Shown here one piece after another: positions 25,200-37,600 of a stretch of DNA of 64,000 nt. A model generated the notes under the pieces. That model was not told where the DNA came from. It saw nothing but the letters and a program-made list of their open reading frames with translations, and searched no databases. The position numbers and the translations under genes were made by a program. The first letter of the stretch is position 1. Each line of letters opens with the position of its first letter. Origin of the DNA: Dromaius novaehollandiae (Eukaryota > Chordata > Aves > Casuariiformes > Dromaiidae). The stretch spans positions 12,219,619 to 12,283,618 of the forward strand of contig NC_088105.1 of NCBI RefSeq assembly GCF_036370855.1, in the 5' to 3' direction.

Positions 25200-25640
25200 A
25201 AAAAGAAAATTTAAGAAATTTCTGAAAAAAAACAGCAAGTAGGCAACAGCGTCAGAAGCGACCGCATCATGTAATTCAGGTCCAGCCTTCGCATACGTGT
25301 CCTTATGCCGCGCCCCCCCCCCACCCCCGGCTCCCCTTTAGCGCCGCCGTGCTCCTCGCCCCGCTTCCCCCCGCCCCCCGGGCCCGGTCTCGCCCTACCG
25401 GCACCGGGCGGCCGCCACCGTCCCGCTCTCACACGTGAGCCGCCTGCCCCTTCCTCTTCGCTATGCGCATGCGCGCCCGCGGCGGAAAAGGGGGCGGGGC
25501 GGCTGCGGACGCAGCCGCCCCGCCCCCTTTTCCGCCGCGGGCGCGGAGGCTGCCGGGATAGCGGCGGGACTCCGCTTTCCCGCCGCCCTGAGGTAAAGGG
25601 AGCGGGCGCCATGTCCCAAACCGACCCGCTCCTGCAGGAG
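25200..25640. promoter_or_regulatory. Bidirectional METTL18/FIRRM CpG-island promoter
   Basis: A sharply GC- and CpG-rich block lies between the METTL18 start (24918, minus) and the FIRRM start (25611, plus), without a TATA box. Visible sites are a perfect NRF1 motif TGCGCATGCGCG (25464-25475), GC boxes GGGGCGGGGC and its mirror inside the inverted repeat, and an E2F-like TTTCCCGCC (25576-25584) 27 bp before the FIRRM ATG. E2F control would fit a recombination-repair gene expressed in S/G2; that link is inference. Confidence 0.8.
25472..25545. repeat. Perfect 36-bp inverted repeat in the promoter
   Basis: The left arm 25472-25507 and right arm 25510-25545 are exact reverse complements, separated by only 2 nt (GA). 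Each arm carries a GC box and a GGCGGAAAAG block. The right arm ends 65 bp before the FIRRM ATG. Transcribed or single-stranded, it would fold into a very stable hairpin. Confidence 0.95.
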
Positions 25641-28600
25641 CTGGGTGGCTGGGACTGGGACCTCTGCCGCCGGGAGCTGCCCGCCGTCCTGCCCCGGCTC
25701 CTCATATCCTTCGGGGGGGGGAGCGGTTCCGCTTGGGGGGTCCCGGCGCCGCCGCGGTGGGGAGGGAAGGTCCCGAAATGCCCTGAAATGGGGGCTGGGG
25801 GTGTTTTCCTCCCTCGTGTGAATCCGTGGGTGGGAGAAACGTGGTGGAAAGGTGGTGCAGCCCTGGCGAGGGGCTGACACAGGACGGAGAGCGCCACTGA
25901 AATAAGTGAAAATAAGTGCTGCTTTTCACCGAAGCAAAACACTTACACTAGAAAGTACCGTACGGTTCATATAGCACTTTAGGTGACCTCCCCCCATCCC
26001 CCCCCCCCAGCTTGTTCCCCCTTTACCTTACAGAAATCCTGCGAGTGCTGAAGCGTATCTGCTCGCCTTAGTTGCGGAGTAGCTCCCCTGATTGCACGTG
26101 ATGGGCTAAGCGTACGCGGGACAGCGTGTGCAGAGCCCCTGTGACTTCTGCAAACGGTTTAAGAATAATATTTACAGCAGGACAAGTTTGAGATTCTTTA
26201 ACGTTTTTACTCTATGTATCAGGAGTCTGAAGACTGGACTGAGCATATTCGTAAGTAGAGGTCAAGAAGTGCCCCTTCTCCTTACAATCTCTTACAATCA
26301 CGTTAGAGATTTTGCGCTAGTTTAAAATATTTCTCTTATAACCGATGACTTCCTTACTTCCCTGATGTTCAGCAATCCTGCTGGGCCTTGCACATTGCAG
26401 GAATTACATGCTGAATAAGCTTAATAAAAGTCCATGAAGAACCTATGCATGTAAGACCATAGATTCTGACAGAAAGGCACGTTTCACCTTGTATTTTATT
26501 GTATTGTAGTGTCACAATTGGCTATTATCTTACAGGCAGCTAAACTCTTTTAATACCCATTAGTGATGAAAAAATGAGTCTGATAAGCAACTGTTTAGGG
26601 CTCTTGCTAACCTTCACAGTTAAGTTGTGTATTAGAGGAACAGGCATATTAAGTATGCAGCTATATGCAGTTTAGAATATGGAAAATTCTGGTTGCATTT
26701 AGGTATCTAATGATGGACAAATGATTGTGCTCAACTTTCAACTGAGCGTAGTCCAGTGTGTTGCAACAAATGGGTTTATGTATGTTGGAGCCTTTATTGT
26801 TGCTTGATTTTTTAGATAATGTGTGTGTGGCAAGTGTTATGTTGCCTCTCAAAATCAAATACCTGGTCTGTTTCACATAGTTCTTTGTTTATCTAGTAGG
26901 TTGCCACATATTCTGATAATTATGTGTTGTATTTCTGTAACAGTTTGTAAATATTTTGCTTTGCAGGTGTTTTAAGGATCCTGACTGAAATGTTTTTGCC
27001 TCATATCAGCCTTGAAGATTTGGAACAAACTTTTTTCTCAAAAGTATTGCCTAAGGTATGTCACCTTCAGTTAAATGTGAAATTCTATGTTAATCCAGTC
27101 TTAAAAAACTGCTTAGGATGAGGTCTCATATTTGAGAATAGCATAGCAAATAAACTTCTAGGCCATACTGGCCTAATGTATGTTCTGTTTTTTGATTAAA
27201 TGGTAGAGAACTTTGTGCTGTAGTTATATTAAAATTCTTTAATAGCTACCCTTTAAATGAAATACAGCAGGGATGAATTCTGATTTAAATTTCAGGCCTC
27301 AGTTTATATATTTTAAGATGCCTGCAAAAATGCCTAATTGATTTCCATTTCCTTTCTTTCATATCTTCTAGCAGATTTTAGAGATTAAAATAAAAATGGC
27401 TCATAACATGTATATCCTGAACAAGGGTCAATGTACCATACTGGTTTATGTAGTGTCCTGCATGTGCCTGGAACCAGCTCTCTGTCTCAGCAGGAACCCT
27501 TGTAAAATATCCAAGGGCCTCAACCAAAGTAGAAATTATTGTTGTTTGACGGTCATATGATTTTATTTCTTTGTATATTCAAAATGTTAATGATCATTTT
27601 CAGAACAAAAACCTACTTTTCTGAGACAAAATGAAAAATGTTCTATCTTAAAATGATCCGGTTAAAACCAAATTAAAAACTCTTCGATAGAATGAGATAT
27701 ACATTATTTCAAGCAAATCAGCTAGGAACTTTGCTTTACTAACAGAGAGAAAGTACTTAAAAACAAAGTGTTATTAAACACTTACGATTAGTAACAGCTA
27801 CTATAGTTTCTGTCTATAATTAGAGAAGTGATGGTTTTCAGTTTTTGCATATTACACTTCATTGTTTCAAAAGTTAGGCTAGAAAACATTATATTCTCCT
27901 GTGACTGACTTCTTTATGACTCCATGCCAAGGAAGCAAGCAGATGCATAATGATGTTGTTATTTGTGTGAATATGTTTATAAATAAAGTGTTTCACCTTT
28001 GTTTTGTTTTGACAGACTCTACAATTATTCGATAACTTGATGTATGAATTATCCAATCAAGCCAAAGGTTTAACCAGCCAGAATACAGAGTTATGCAGTA
28101 CTGTAAGGAATCTCTTACAGGCAAGTCTTGTGAAAGAAGCTGTCAAAGCAATGGTTATTTTATTTTTTGATTTTACCTAAGCAGTAATGAGGTTTTTGGA
28201 ATATATTTGCCACCTACTAAGCAGCTGGTTAGACTGTAGTTTGATCTTCATTTGCATTTGGCATTTCATTAAAATTTTCTGAATGATTTGATTAGTTAGT
28301 GTGTGATGCTAATCAGAATTAAAAAAAAAAAAGACAGCTCAAACTCTTAGTCTCTAATGCAAATGGCATGTGACTCTCCATATTCAGAGAGTAAATATGG
28401 CATCTATTTATATAGTCACTTCTGTATTTTAAATTTTTTTTGTAAATTGAAAACAGTACCCAAAAGAAATATGAAGTTTTCATGTAAAGAATATATGGCA
28501 TTGGAGAAAAGTTCTGGAAGTGCTTCAGATTATTTTGTGGAGCTTCATTCATCTTTAGCAAACTACTTACTTATATAAAAAGCTGTGAACTTTAATGTCA

Positions 28601-31600
28601 TAAACATCTAGGAACAATTCAGCTAAGAAAAGCTGCTTTTGAAATTATCATCAGAGTTGGTATCTTCACTGATTGTTGTTGTTTAATTGTGCTTTCAGAC
28701 TGTAGTGCAACTGTTGGAAACTTTGACCAGTTGTGTGCGGTACATCTGCACGCTTCAAGAGTGTGTGCCTCTGGAAAGTGTCCGCACCCTTCCGTCCTCT
28801 GTTCTTTACATGATAAAGAACACTTTTGCACACTGCAAGGTAGGTCTATGTTAGCGGAAGAAAAATTGTTTTCCTTGTTTTTTTAGGAAGCCCTCCTTTG
28901 TAAGAAGATCCTGTTTTGAAAAAATATTCCTGTAGAGGTTTTTTTTATTATTGCTTTATTAAATCATTTACGGAATGTGCTTAGCAACAAGTACAAAGAT
29001 GGTTTTTCAACTATCTGCCTAGTGAATTTGACCTCATACTGAATGGCAGACTACATTATTCCCATATTTTGCATCAGTGTCAATTAAACATTTTGTCCAT
29101 AAATTTAGGCCCTCTGTGATATCTGTGCACTTCTGATGGCTGCAGTGGTTTTCAGAGCTATAAATGGTTACCAAAATGGTGTATTTGCCATATTTCTGTG
29201 CAAGTTCCAAAGTGGACTGAAAGTTGAGATTAGGATCCTGATGTTACTTATGATAAGTAATGTATATGAGTGTCAGACTTGCATTTTCAGATGCACCAGT
29301 AGTTATTGTGCTGGTAACATTTCCCTCTGAAGCAGTGTAAATAAAATAAGATTATCACAGAACTCAGTAGCTTTTGGTCTGCTTTCTTTTTCACTTTTCA
29401 ATTTGTCCTTCTCTCAGGTACCATTCCTTTATTTACCAATTCTAATTTGAAAGCATTGGGAAATATTTGGAATGCAGCTTTCATTGTTGTTAACAAAACA
29501 ATTTGTTTCATTTTTTTTTGGAAATCTGATATTAAATGCATGCATCAAGGCCTGATCCAAAGCCTGCTGAATTCTTTATAGCCAGGCAGATTTCATTAGC
29601 TGTTGATTAGAGTGCAGGTGAATAGCATTTTGTATTTAACACATAACAAGTAGAGGTTAGTGTCAGAAGCTACAGATCTTGCTGAGTAATGAGTTGAAGC
29701 AGGTGTGTCTAAGCCTTGTTCTTTTTTCCAGTGAAGTGCATAACAAAGCTCATAGTGTTTTCAACAGGTGAAAGATCAGGCTGTGATTCCAAAAAATTTT
29801 TTTTATTTTTTTTCCACTCTTCCCTGTTTCCTACAGGACAGTGAATCAGTGTACTGTGGACATCTGCACTTAATTTCTGACCTTCTACAAGCTATGTTTA
29901 AGGAAGCTTATTCTCTTCAGAAACAGCTGATGGAACTACTTGATATGATTTCTATGGGCTCTGCTTCTAGTGAAGATAACATTGCAGATATGGTGTCAGG
30001 TACATGTGGATCTAAAGATCTTTTTTAGTCTTACCCAGTCTTTTTTTTTCTGGCAAGTTTGCACCTTTGAGACAGAGTTTTGAGCCTGCTCAGTTCTGTT
30101 GTCTTGACCAGCCCTTCTGAAGGCAGCATTTTGCATCTTGAAATATTTCTGTTCTCCTCCTGAGACTTTCTCTGTGAGATGTGGGGTGTAGGTCAGGGTT
30201 GTAGGAAATGGGCAGCACCTCTGCACTGAGCCATTTTCCTGTTCCAGTGTGGCTACTGTAGTATTCTCTAGCACATTCAAATATGGCAGCTGTGTTTTTT
30301 CCCAGGTGAGTAGAGTAGCTGTGATCCGAGGAATCTGCTTTAACTTGGGTTTTGCTATTATTTCCTCCACAGTAATCCACACTGTGCTGGACATATGCTC
30401 TGTCATTTCCAATATGGACCATGCTCTTCATGCTAACACGTGGAAGTTCATAATCAAGTATGTCTTTGAACTCTTTGGATTTCATTGTAGTATGACTGGA
30501 CTGTAATTTTAAATAACCAATGTTTTATGTTCAGGGTTTCAAATACAGTTGAATTTAGAAAATTCAATTCCTGTGGAAATTTAGCTAATAAGTAGAATTA
30601 AATGAAGATAGCTAAGAATCTTGCATTAAAAAGTAAAAGAAGTTTTATTTTTTACATTAGTATCAGAAGAAAGTTTGAAATTCCATAGTGCGAATGAATA
30701 GTTTTAAAAGGTCTGACCTGCAATTCTGCTTATATTTTTGGATCAAGTTGTGATTTCTTGTGCTTTTATCCTGCCTCTCCTCTGTGCTTTGGTCATAACT
30801 GCCAAGAGGGTAGTTCTCCTCTCTAAATTTCTGGACTTTTTTGAGGATGCTGCTGTTTTAGCGTACACAGGTATCACCTGATTAGTGTGGCATAAAAGCC
30901 TAAATAGAACAATTAGGATATTGGGATTCGTAGTAACTTTTTACATGATCACTTTTGACAATTAAATATCTGATTCTATTCCTGTCTTCTAGGCAAAGCC
31001 TGAAGCATCATTCCCTGCTTCAGCGCCATCTGAAACACAGTGAAATCCTCAGTAACCTGTGCAAGGATACTCTTCTTTCTTTTCACTCCTGTTTGCAACT
31101 GGCTGAGCAAATGAAGATGTCAGAGATGCAGGTGAATTAAAAAGCTCCCAGAACTGCTTTTGAACTGGAAAAAGTTAAGTTTGTTGTGCTGTATTATTGC
31201 TTCGAGTGTTTTCTAATGCATATGGTAGGCAGAATACCTCGTTCTTTTGACACCCTGTGAAAATGAGGCCCATAATTTGCTTAGATTGGGGATGTTTCAG
31301 TGAGGCATTGAAAATAAGTTTCTGCCATACTCTGCAGAAACTTTGTTTATTTCCTAAACTGACTATATCCAAAGGAGAATCAAAACACTGTATTTCAATT
31401 CTGAATATTACTATGAAAAATTTTGAGGCGTATACTGAGGTTTCCTAAAGTTTTTTCCCTGTTACTGGAGAGTGTGTGGGAATCAATTTCAAAATGTGTT
31501 TTGAGTGCTGTTGGCAATTTAGCTTTCTTTTATACTGTATTACTCTCTCTATATAAAATTTTATAACTGCTTTTTTGAATAGGAGGGCACTGACCTCAAG

Positions 31601-34600
31601 CTGTTCCAGAAGACAGTCAAACTATGCAGATTTTTTGCTAATTCTCTTGTACACTACACCAAGGTAAGATTTAATACTTGAATCCTACATTAGTATTAAA
31701 TTTAAGCCTCTGCTGTGCAAACTGGGCGATTATGGTACAGCATAGTATCTTACCAATTTATGACTACACCCTATGGGTGGTATAATTAACATCCATGCAT
31801 AACTTGCTTGTAGTTCTTTCAGCTGAATACACTTGTGAGCCCAAGCAGGATTATCACTGTGATTTAACAGAAAAACAGAAAAGAATAATAAGCTGTTAGA
31901 AGCAATTAGTAGGGGGTGTCAGGTCTTTACCTGCAGCCTTGAGCCAATGGAAAAGCAACTTTTCCTTGAAGAATTAAACAGGCTAAACCTGTTCCTGGGG
32001 TTTCAGAGTTGTTCCTCATTTTTCCATAATGATCACAATCATTCCTTGTTTAATTTTCTGTGCCTCATTATTGTCATGAGACTACTAGCATTTTTGAATA
32101 GGTTTCTAATGAGTATATTTACCCAAATTTACAGCAGTCCTGAATTTAAGATTTCCTCAAGGATTTTCAAGGTTGATTTAGAAAAAATGTATTATTTTTT
32201 AGATAGAAGTTTGAAGGCAAGTTACATTGAATTGTCATGTGTGGTTCTTTCATCGTTTAATACTTATACATGGTCTGTTGCATTAGAATAGCTGAGGTAT
32301 AGTCATACAATATTGAAGACTTTTTGGTTTTTTTCTGAGAGATGACTCAAAAGTGACTTTGGGTTTTAAATCCCTAATAGATGAAAGAAAAATAAATTAA
32401 AAAAAAAGAGTTATCTTAACTGTAATATTTGCATGGACTTAACTGCAAGAAGGATTTCTGATCAGGAGAGTCCTGATTTAGAAGGCTGTTAGTAGCTCCC
32501 TTTTTATTTTCACCTAAACCTTTTTCTTTGTTGAGTAGTGGTTGTAACCTCTTGCCATGGAACAAAATAGTGTAAGAAGCAGCATCATCTAGTAGTTTGG
32601 ATGCAGTGTTGAGGATAAGAAATGTCAGTGTAGTATTACTAACTCAGAGGTTAACTTCCTTCTGTTGCCTTGGCCAAGCCACGTTATTGCTGTGCTTTAG
32701 TTTCCCCATCATGAGAAGAGGATGCTGTAAATTAACCCATTTTAAGAATGTATGTGAAAGAAATTTGCTGGTACCGAGGACTAGTGATCTCCAGATGCCA
32801 GATTTGTTAAAAAGCCTAGTACAATGTCTAGTCTAACTATTATCCTTTGCAGAAGTGGAATAGCTCTGCTTCTCAGCAGGAATCTGATATGTTATGAGCA
32901 CAACCTCTGGATTTCAATATCTTTTTTTAAAATAAATTGAGATTTTTTTCTTTGCTAAACTTTATGCTAAGTAATCTTTTCAAAGGCCTCGCCTCATTTA
33001 GAGTCAAACAAAATTCCATACTTCTTGCATAAAATGGCCAGAGCTGTTAAAATGATTTTTGTTGCTGAACAATGGCAACAGATTCCTGTCCACCATCATT
33101 TGCTCAGCAAAGCCTTTTTTCCATGAAGCACATAGGAGAGAAAGATCACCTCAACATTTCTGAGAAAATCCTCTTCTGATAGATAATCAATAATATTTTC
33201 CTTGTGGAGTTTTTAATGAGAACATGTGGTCTCACGTGGTACATTTGCTTGTTCCTGCTCAAAAGTTTTTTTTCCTCTACTTTCCATCTTTTATTTTCTT
33301 GGTAATCTCTTCCCCTTTTTTCCTCTCTGTATTTCCAGTTTTACCTTTGGTAACCATTTATGAAACATCAAGCAGCAACAGTAAAAGGCATTGATGGTAT
33401 ATAATGTATCTGCTTTGTCCCAGGGGTAAAAGCAGGGTTTTGGTATTTTTGGCACAAAGTGAATAGCATTATGACAGGATAAAATAGCTTTACAACATGT
33501 ATGTGAGCACTTCAGGTTTTTGCAGCTCTCTATGGCTATTACATCTGTGCTTGCTAAGTTTTTAAAATAAGCCTATAAATCTAACTGTCTTAAGTAGAAT
33601 ATATATACATGCAATGTAATTAACCTTAAGAATTCTTTGTTTTGTACTTGCCTTGTGCTGAAGACTATTAGAATTTAATCATGTTTTGCAATGTATCATT
33701 TTACACATAAATATAATAAAACAGAAGGAGAATGTGTTCAATCATGTATTTTATATTAAATGTACTGTTCAAAATTAATGGCTTTTGCAGGAATTTCTTT
33801 CTTTCTTCTTGGATTCGTGCTCTCAGTTACACCAGCTGTTTCTTCAAATATACAGGTAAGTGAAGTACAAACAATTGATTATTGATAGTATCTTATCTGC
33901 ATATTTCATTTTTAAAGTTAAAGTTGCAAGTATTTTGGGATGAAAAAATATATTTCTTGTTCCAGAGTTGTTTGTTTCTTTTTTTCAAGTGCAGAAGTCG
34001 GGGAAGTTTGGTGGATAAGATGGGCATCTTTTCTGTGGTACTGGTTACCTCAAACCCATTCTTAATCGGTGCTGTGTCAAAAACAGAAAACAAACCTAAC
34101 TTTGTTGCCCTTGCTTCTGTCAGCATTTCTTAAAAGGTTGTGTTAGATTACACAATTGATTGGCTTGGACCCTAGGTCTATCTATGCAACTTCATTTGAA
34201 GGCTCTTTTTCCTAAAGTCAAAATTCCTGAAGGTAGGAGTCACTATTCAGTTGTCCTGCAGTGAAGTAGCTAGGCAAAGAGGTAAAACAACAACCCAGCA
34301 GTCTTTGGAACAAACAGTAGCATATTGTTAGTGACACTGTGCAAAGTCTGGGCAATTCAGAATTACCCTTCCCTAATACCAATTCCTTCCTGTTTCATCT
34401 GTCACTAAATGGCCATGCACTCTTCGTCCATTTTTAAACTCTAGTGAAAGAAAAAAATCCCAAAATCTGAACACAAGTATCATTAGGAACAGTTTGACAG
34501 ATTGTTTCTACTTCAAGACCAAGTATGGAAACATTTGGCCTGAAGGGAGTTTGAAACAGAGTATCTTGAAATTCTTTTACAGCTTTACTGTTGTGCTTGT

Positions 34601-37600
34601 AATCTCATGAAATCTCACAAAAGGACTGCATGGGTCTCCCAGAAGCAAAGGCTTTTTAGTGTTATGCTATAAAAAGCAAAAACATTTTCTTTTATAGTCT
34701 GCAAACTGCTTATCGTTTCTCTTTCAAAAATAATTTGTTCTGTTTGCTGCAATAATGAGGAAGAAAAGGGCAAATTGAACTTATAATAGAGGGCTGATTT
34801 CAGTCATTCTTTTGGAATCGAAACCAGGTTCTGTGGCGAGATGCATGCATGAGTTCAGTGCATGTGTTACTACAAAATCCGGTGATTATCTTTTATGAGT
34901 TTCCTCTTCTGACTTGACTTACCTTGTAGAGCTTTCCTAAGAGGAAGGTTGTAAATTTTTATTCACTCAGCAAAATGAAGTGGGCTTTTTCAGTAGGAAA
35001 GTAGCATTTTACAGTCTCTTTATAAGCTGCAAGAGTAGAAGGTTTTCATTTCATGATCTATTCTGCTTTATTCTCATATCACTTTATTTTTTTCATTTAT
35101 TGCTCAATTTTTTTTCTTTTTAAATAAATTAAGTGGTACCCTTTTATTAGTGTTGTCTATTAAATTAGCACTGTCAAATTTATTACTGTCAAATTGTATC
35201 TACAAGTGTTTCTTCGGCTTTCATTGCTTGCCTTTTTTGTGATACATTATTTTTCTTCTTATATATGTTGCATATTTTACATGCATCTTCTGTGAACTTG
35301 AAAGGTTTTTTTCAGATGTTTAGTGAAATACTGGGTTGTGATGCTTGGTTTAATGGCTGAATGCAGAGTTGTAAGTCCCAGTTTTAATAGGTATTATAAA
35401 ATGGGGAGTCCTTTCTGTCTTGGCTTTTATTTCACAATAATAGGGATCCCATGAATTTGCCTTTTTGCAGTTCTTTTGAAAAGTAATGCTACTGAGAATG
35501 TTTGACTCTTTCTTTTTTCTGCCCTCCTCAGCAAGTTTCCTCCCAGTCTCTATGCTCCAGTGATCTCAGAGGTTCATCGAGATGAAATATCCAGGGTTTT
35601 TCTTGTGGCTTTAGACCCTCTCATCAACCAGCTGCTTCCCTTAAGCCCTTTTATGGAGCAAGTGCTAAGTGAAAAATTAGGTGGGTTTAAAATACAGCTG
35701 CTTCTATTACGGTACTATGTAACCACCTTTAAGGCATCAGACTTGATATTTTGATTTTTTTCAGATGACAAGCGCTAATGCAACATTCTGCGCTTGTTTG
35801 TTTGCCTCTTGTCCTTTTGAAGGTACTAAGGTATTTTTTATGCTAGTTGCATACTAACTCAGATGAATTTTATAACAGAGAGTTCGTGTTGCTGTTGAAT
35901 ACATATTTTCCAAAGTACTCACAGTAACTTCAATACTAACCTGTTTAACAGAAATCCTGTTGAATATGGCTGTTTTGCATCATTTCAATCCACATTTATG
36001 TCACAATTTTTTAAAGTAGGCTGAATGTTTCCTGCTGTGATATTCATGGGGGAGAACAGCTATTTTTTGTAAAGTATTTTATGTGGAAAACAGAGTGCCC
36101 TCAAACTAAAAGATGATCAGCTTTTTGTCGTAACTGCCCAGAAAACTTCTGCTCTGACCAGCATATCATGATTCTGAGATAGCTGTGCTCCCTCTTGGGA
36201 GTTATGGTGTAAGCATCAGTTGCTCCCTTTCTCTCTGTAGGCTGGCCTTCCTTCTCGCCCACATGCGCGCTCTGGCCTTGTGATCACAATGATGCACTTA
36301 AACCAAGCTTTCGTCTTTTATTATTCAGCCTCTGAGGAATACAGTGCTTTCAAGGAGACTGAAAGCATGAGGCTCCCAGATTGCAACTCTTTTGCAGCAT
36401 GTTGTAGTGGCCATTCAGAACTGAAATATTTTAACTTTTGCCTGAAATAGTGTGTATTATATGTTGTGTTTATTTTTTGCTTCAAGCATAATACTCTTGA
36501 TGAGACATTACTTTTTTGTTTTTGCATCAGCTGTGTCAAAAAGTGATTTTTGATTGTTTTGCTGGAAACTTGTATTCTTCGCCATTTCTTTGTCATTTGT
36601 CACTTGTTTAAAAGCTACTTTACGTACATGCAAAATATATTTACCAGGGCAACTATACATCTACAGGTCTTCCTCCTGAGCAGCAGCTGCCCCAGTGTCT
36701 TCTTCTGATTGCCATAATGGACAAGTTGTCCTCTCAACCTGAAGAAGTGCAAAGTCTCTGGAACACAGGAAGAAGGTACTAAAAAAGGTTTCATGGTAAT
36801 TCCTGACCATAGCAATCAGGCTGCACAGGCAAACTGAGGGGCTCTGTTGCTAGGGTTTTGCTCACAAACAAATGGTAAAATTAGCAGGTTCTGTGCATTT
36901 ACATTCTTATCCTGGGAAAAACATGATCTGACATTCTGCTTCAGGGTGAATGACGTAGGTCCAAAAAGACCTTTGTTCAGGAAAGTTCAGGAAAGGGATG
37001 GTATTTGGCTTCCTTCCAGGATAGAAAAGGGCCTCTAATTTGTTGATGTTCCACTAAGTTAAAATGTTGCATTTTTATGCCTGAACCCTCTCATAATCAC
37101 CTGAATTTGTAAAAGGGGAAGGTAATTAGGGATGTAGACCTGTAGCACTAAGGTTACCGGCAGTTTCCAGTCTGATACAAAGATTCTGTAGTACAGGTGT
37201 TGTTTACAGGGTTTGGGATTTGCACATCTGCAACTGAACTGTTTGTCTTTTTTTTTCCTGCAGCTTGTCTTTGTTCTCAGCACTTTTTCTCAGTTTCCAG
37301 CAATGTTCTGGTGAGCTTTCTCTCCCTGTTTGTTTGCCAGAAATGATTGGTACAGGACAGCCAGCGGCTCCCATCACCTTGTATCACTACGTCTGTGTCC
37401 ACCTGTGTTCCTTCATTGCTTCCACACTCCCATCACACTTTTCTCAGCTGGTAAGATTGTTTCCTGCTTATTCATCTTTTCAGATGATGTGATGCATACC
37501 TAATATTTAAAAAAAGGATGACTTCTGTCTAATGATCTAGCTCTGAAGTCATGCCTAGATATGAAGGGGTTTGTTTACTCTTTAGAGAACAGCTATGATG

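Noticed and set aside
25211-25942. Frames of 139-243 codons on both strands in the METTL18/FIRRM promoter
   Set aside because: They are CpG-island artefacts. The two strands even encode the same peptide stretch, because of the inverted repeat. Only FIRRM exon 1 (25611-25703) is supported.
26223-26250. FIRRM exon 2 starting after a conventional AG at 26221-26222
   Set aside because: It drops four residues (SMYQ) conserved in human and leaves exon 1 without a usable GT donor; the AT-AC reading fits both ends.
29996-30485. Minus-strand frames of 131-138 codons over FIRRM exon 7 and intron 6
   Set aside because: They are antisense to a coding exon, the two frames overlap each other, and they show no family resemblance or splice context.
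31947-32291. 114-codon plus-strand frame in FIRRM intron 9
   Set aside because: It has a Phe/Leu-rich composition typical of T-rich introns and resembles no protein family.
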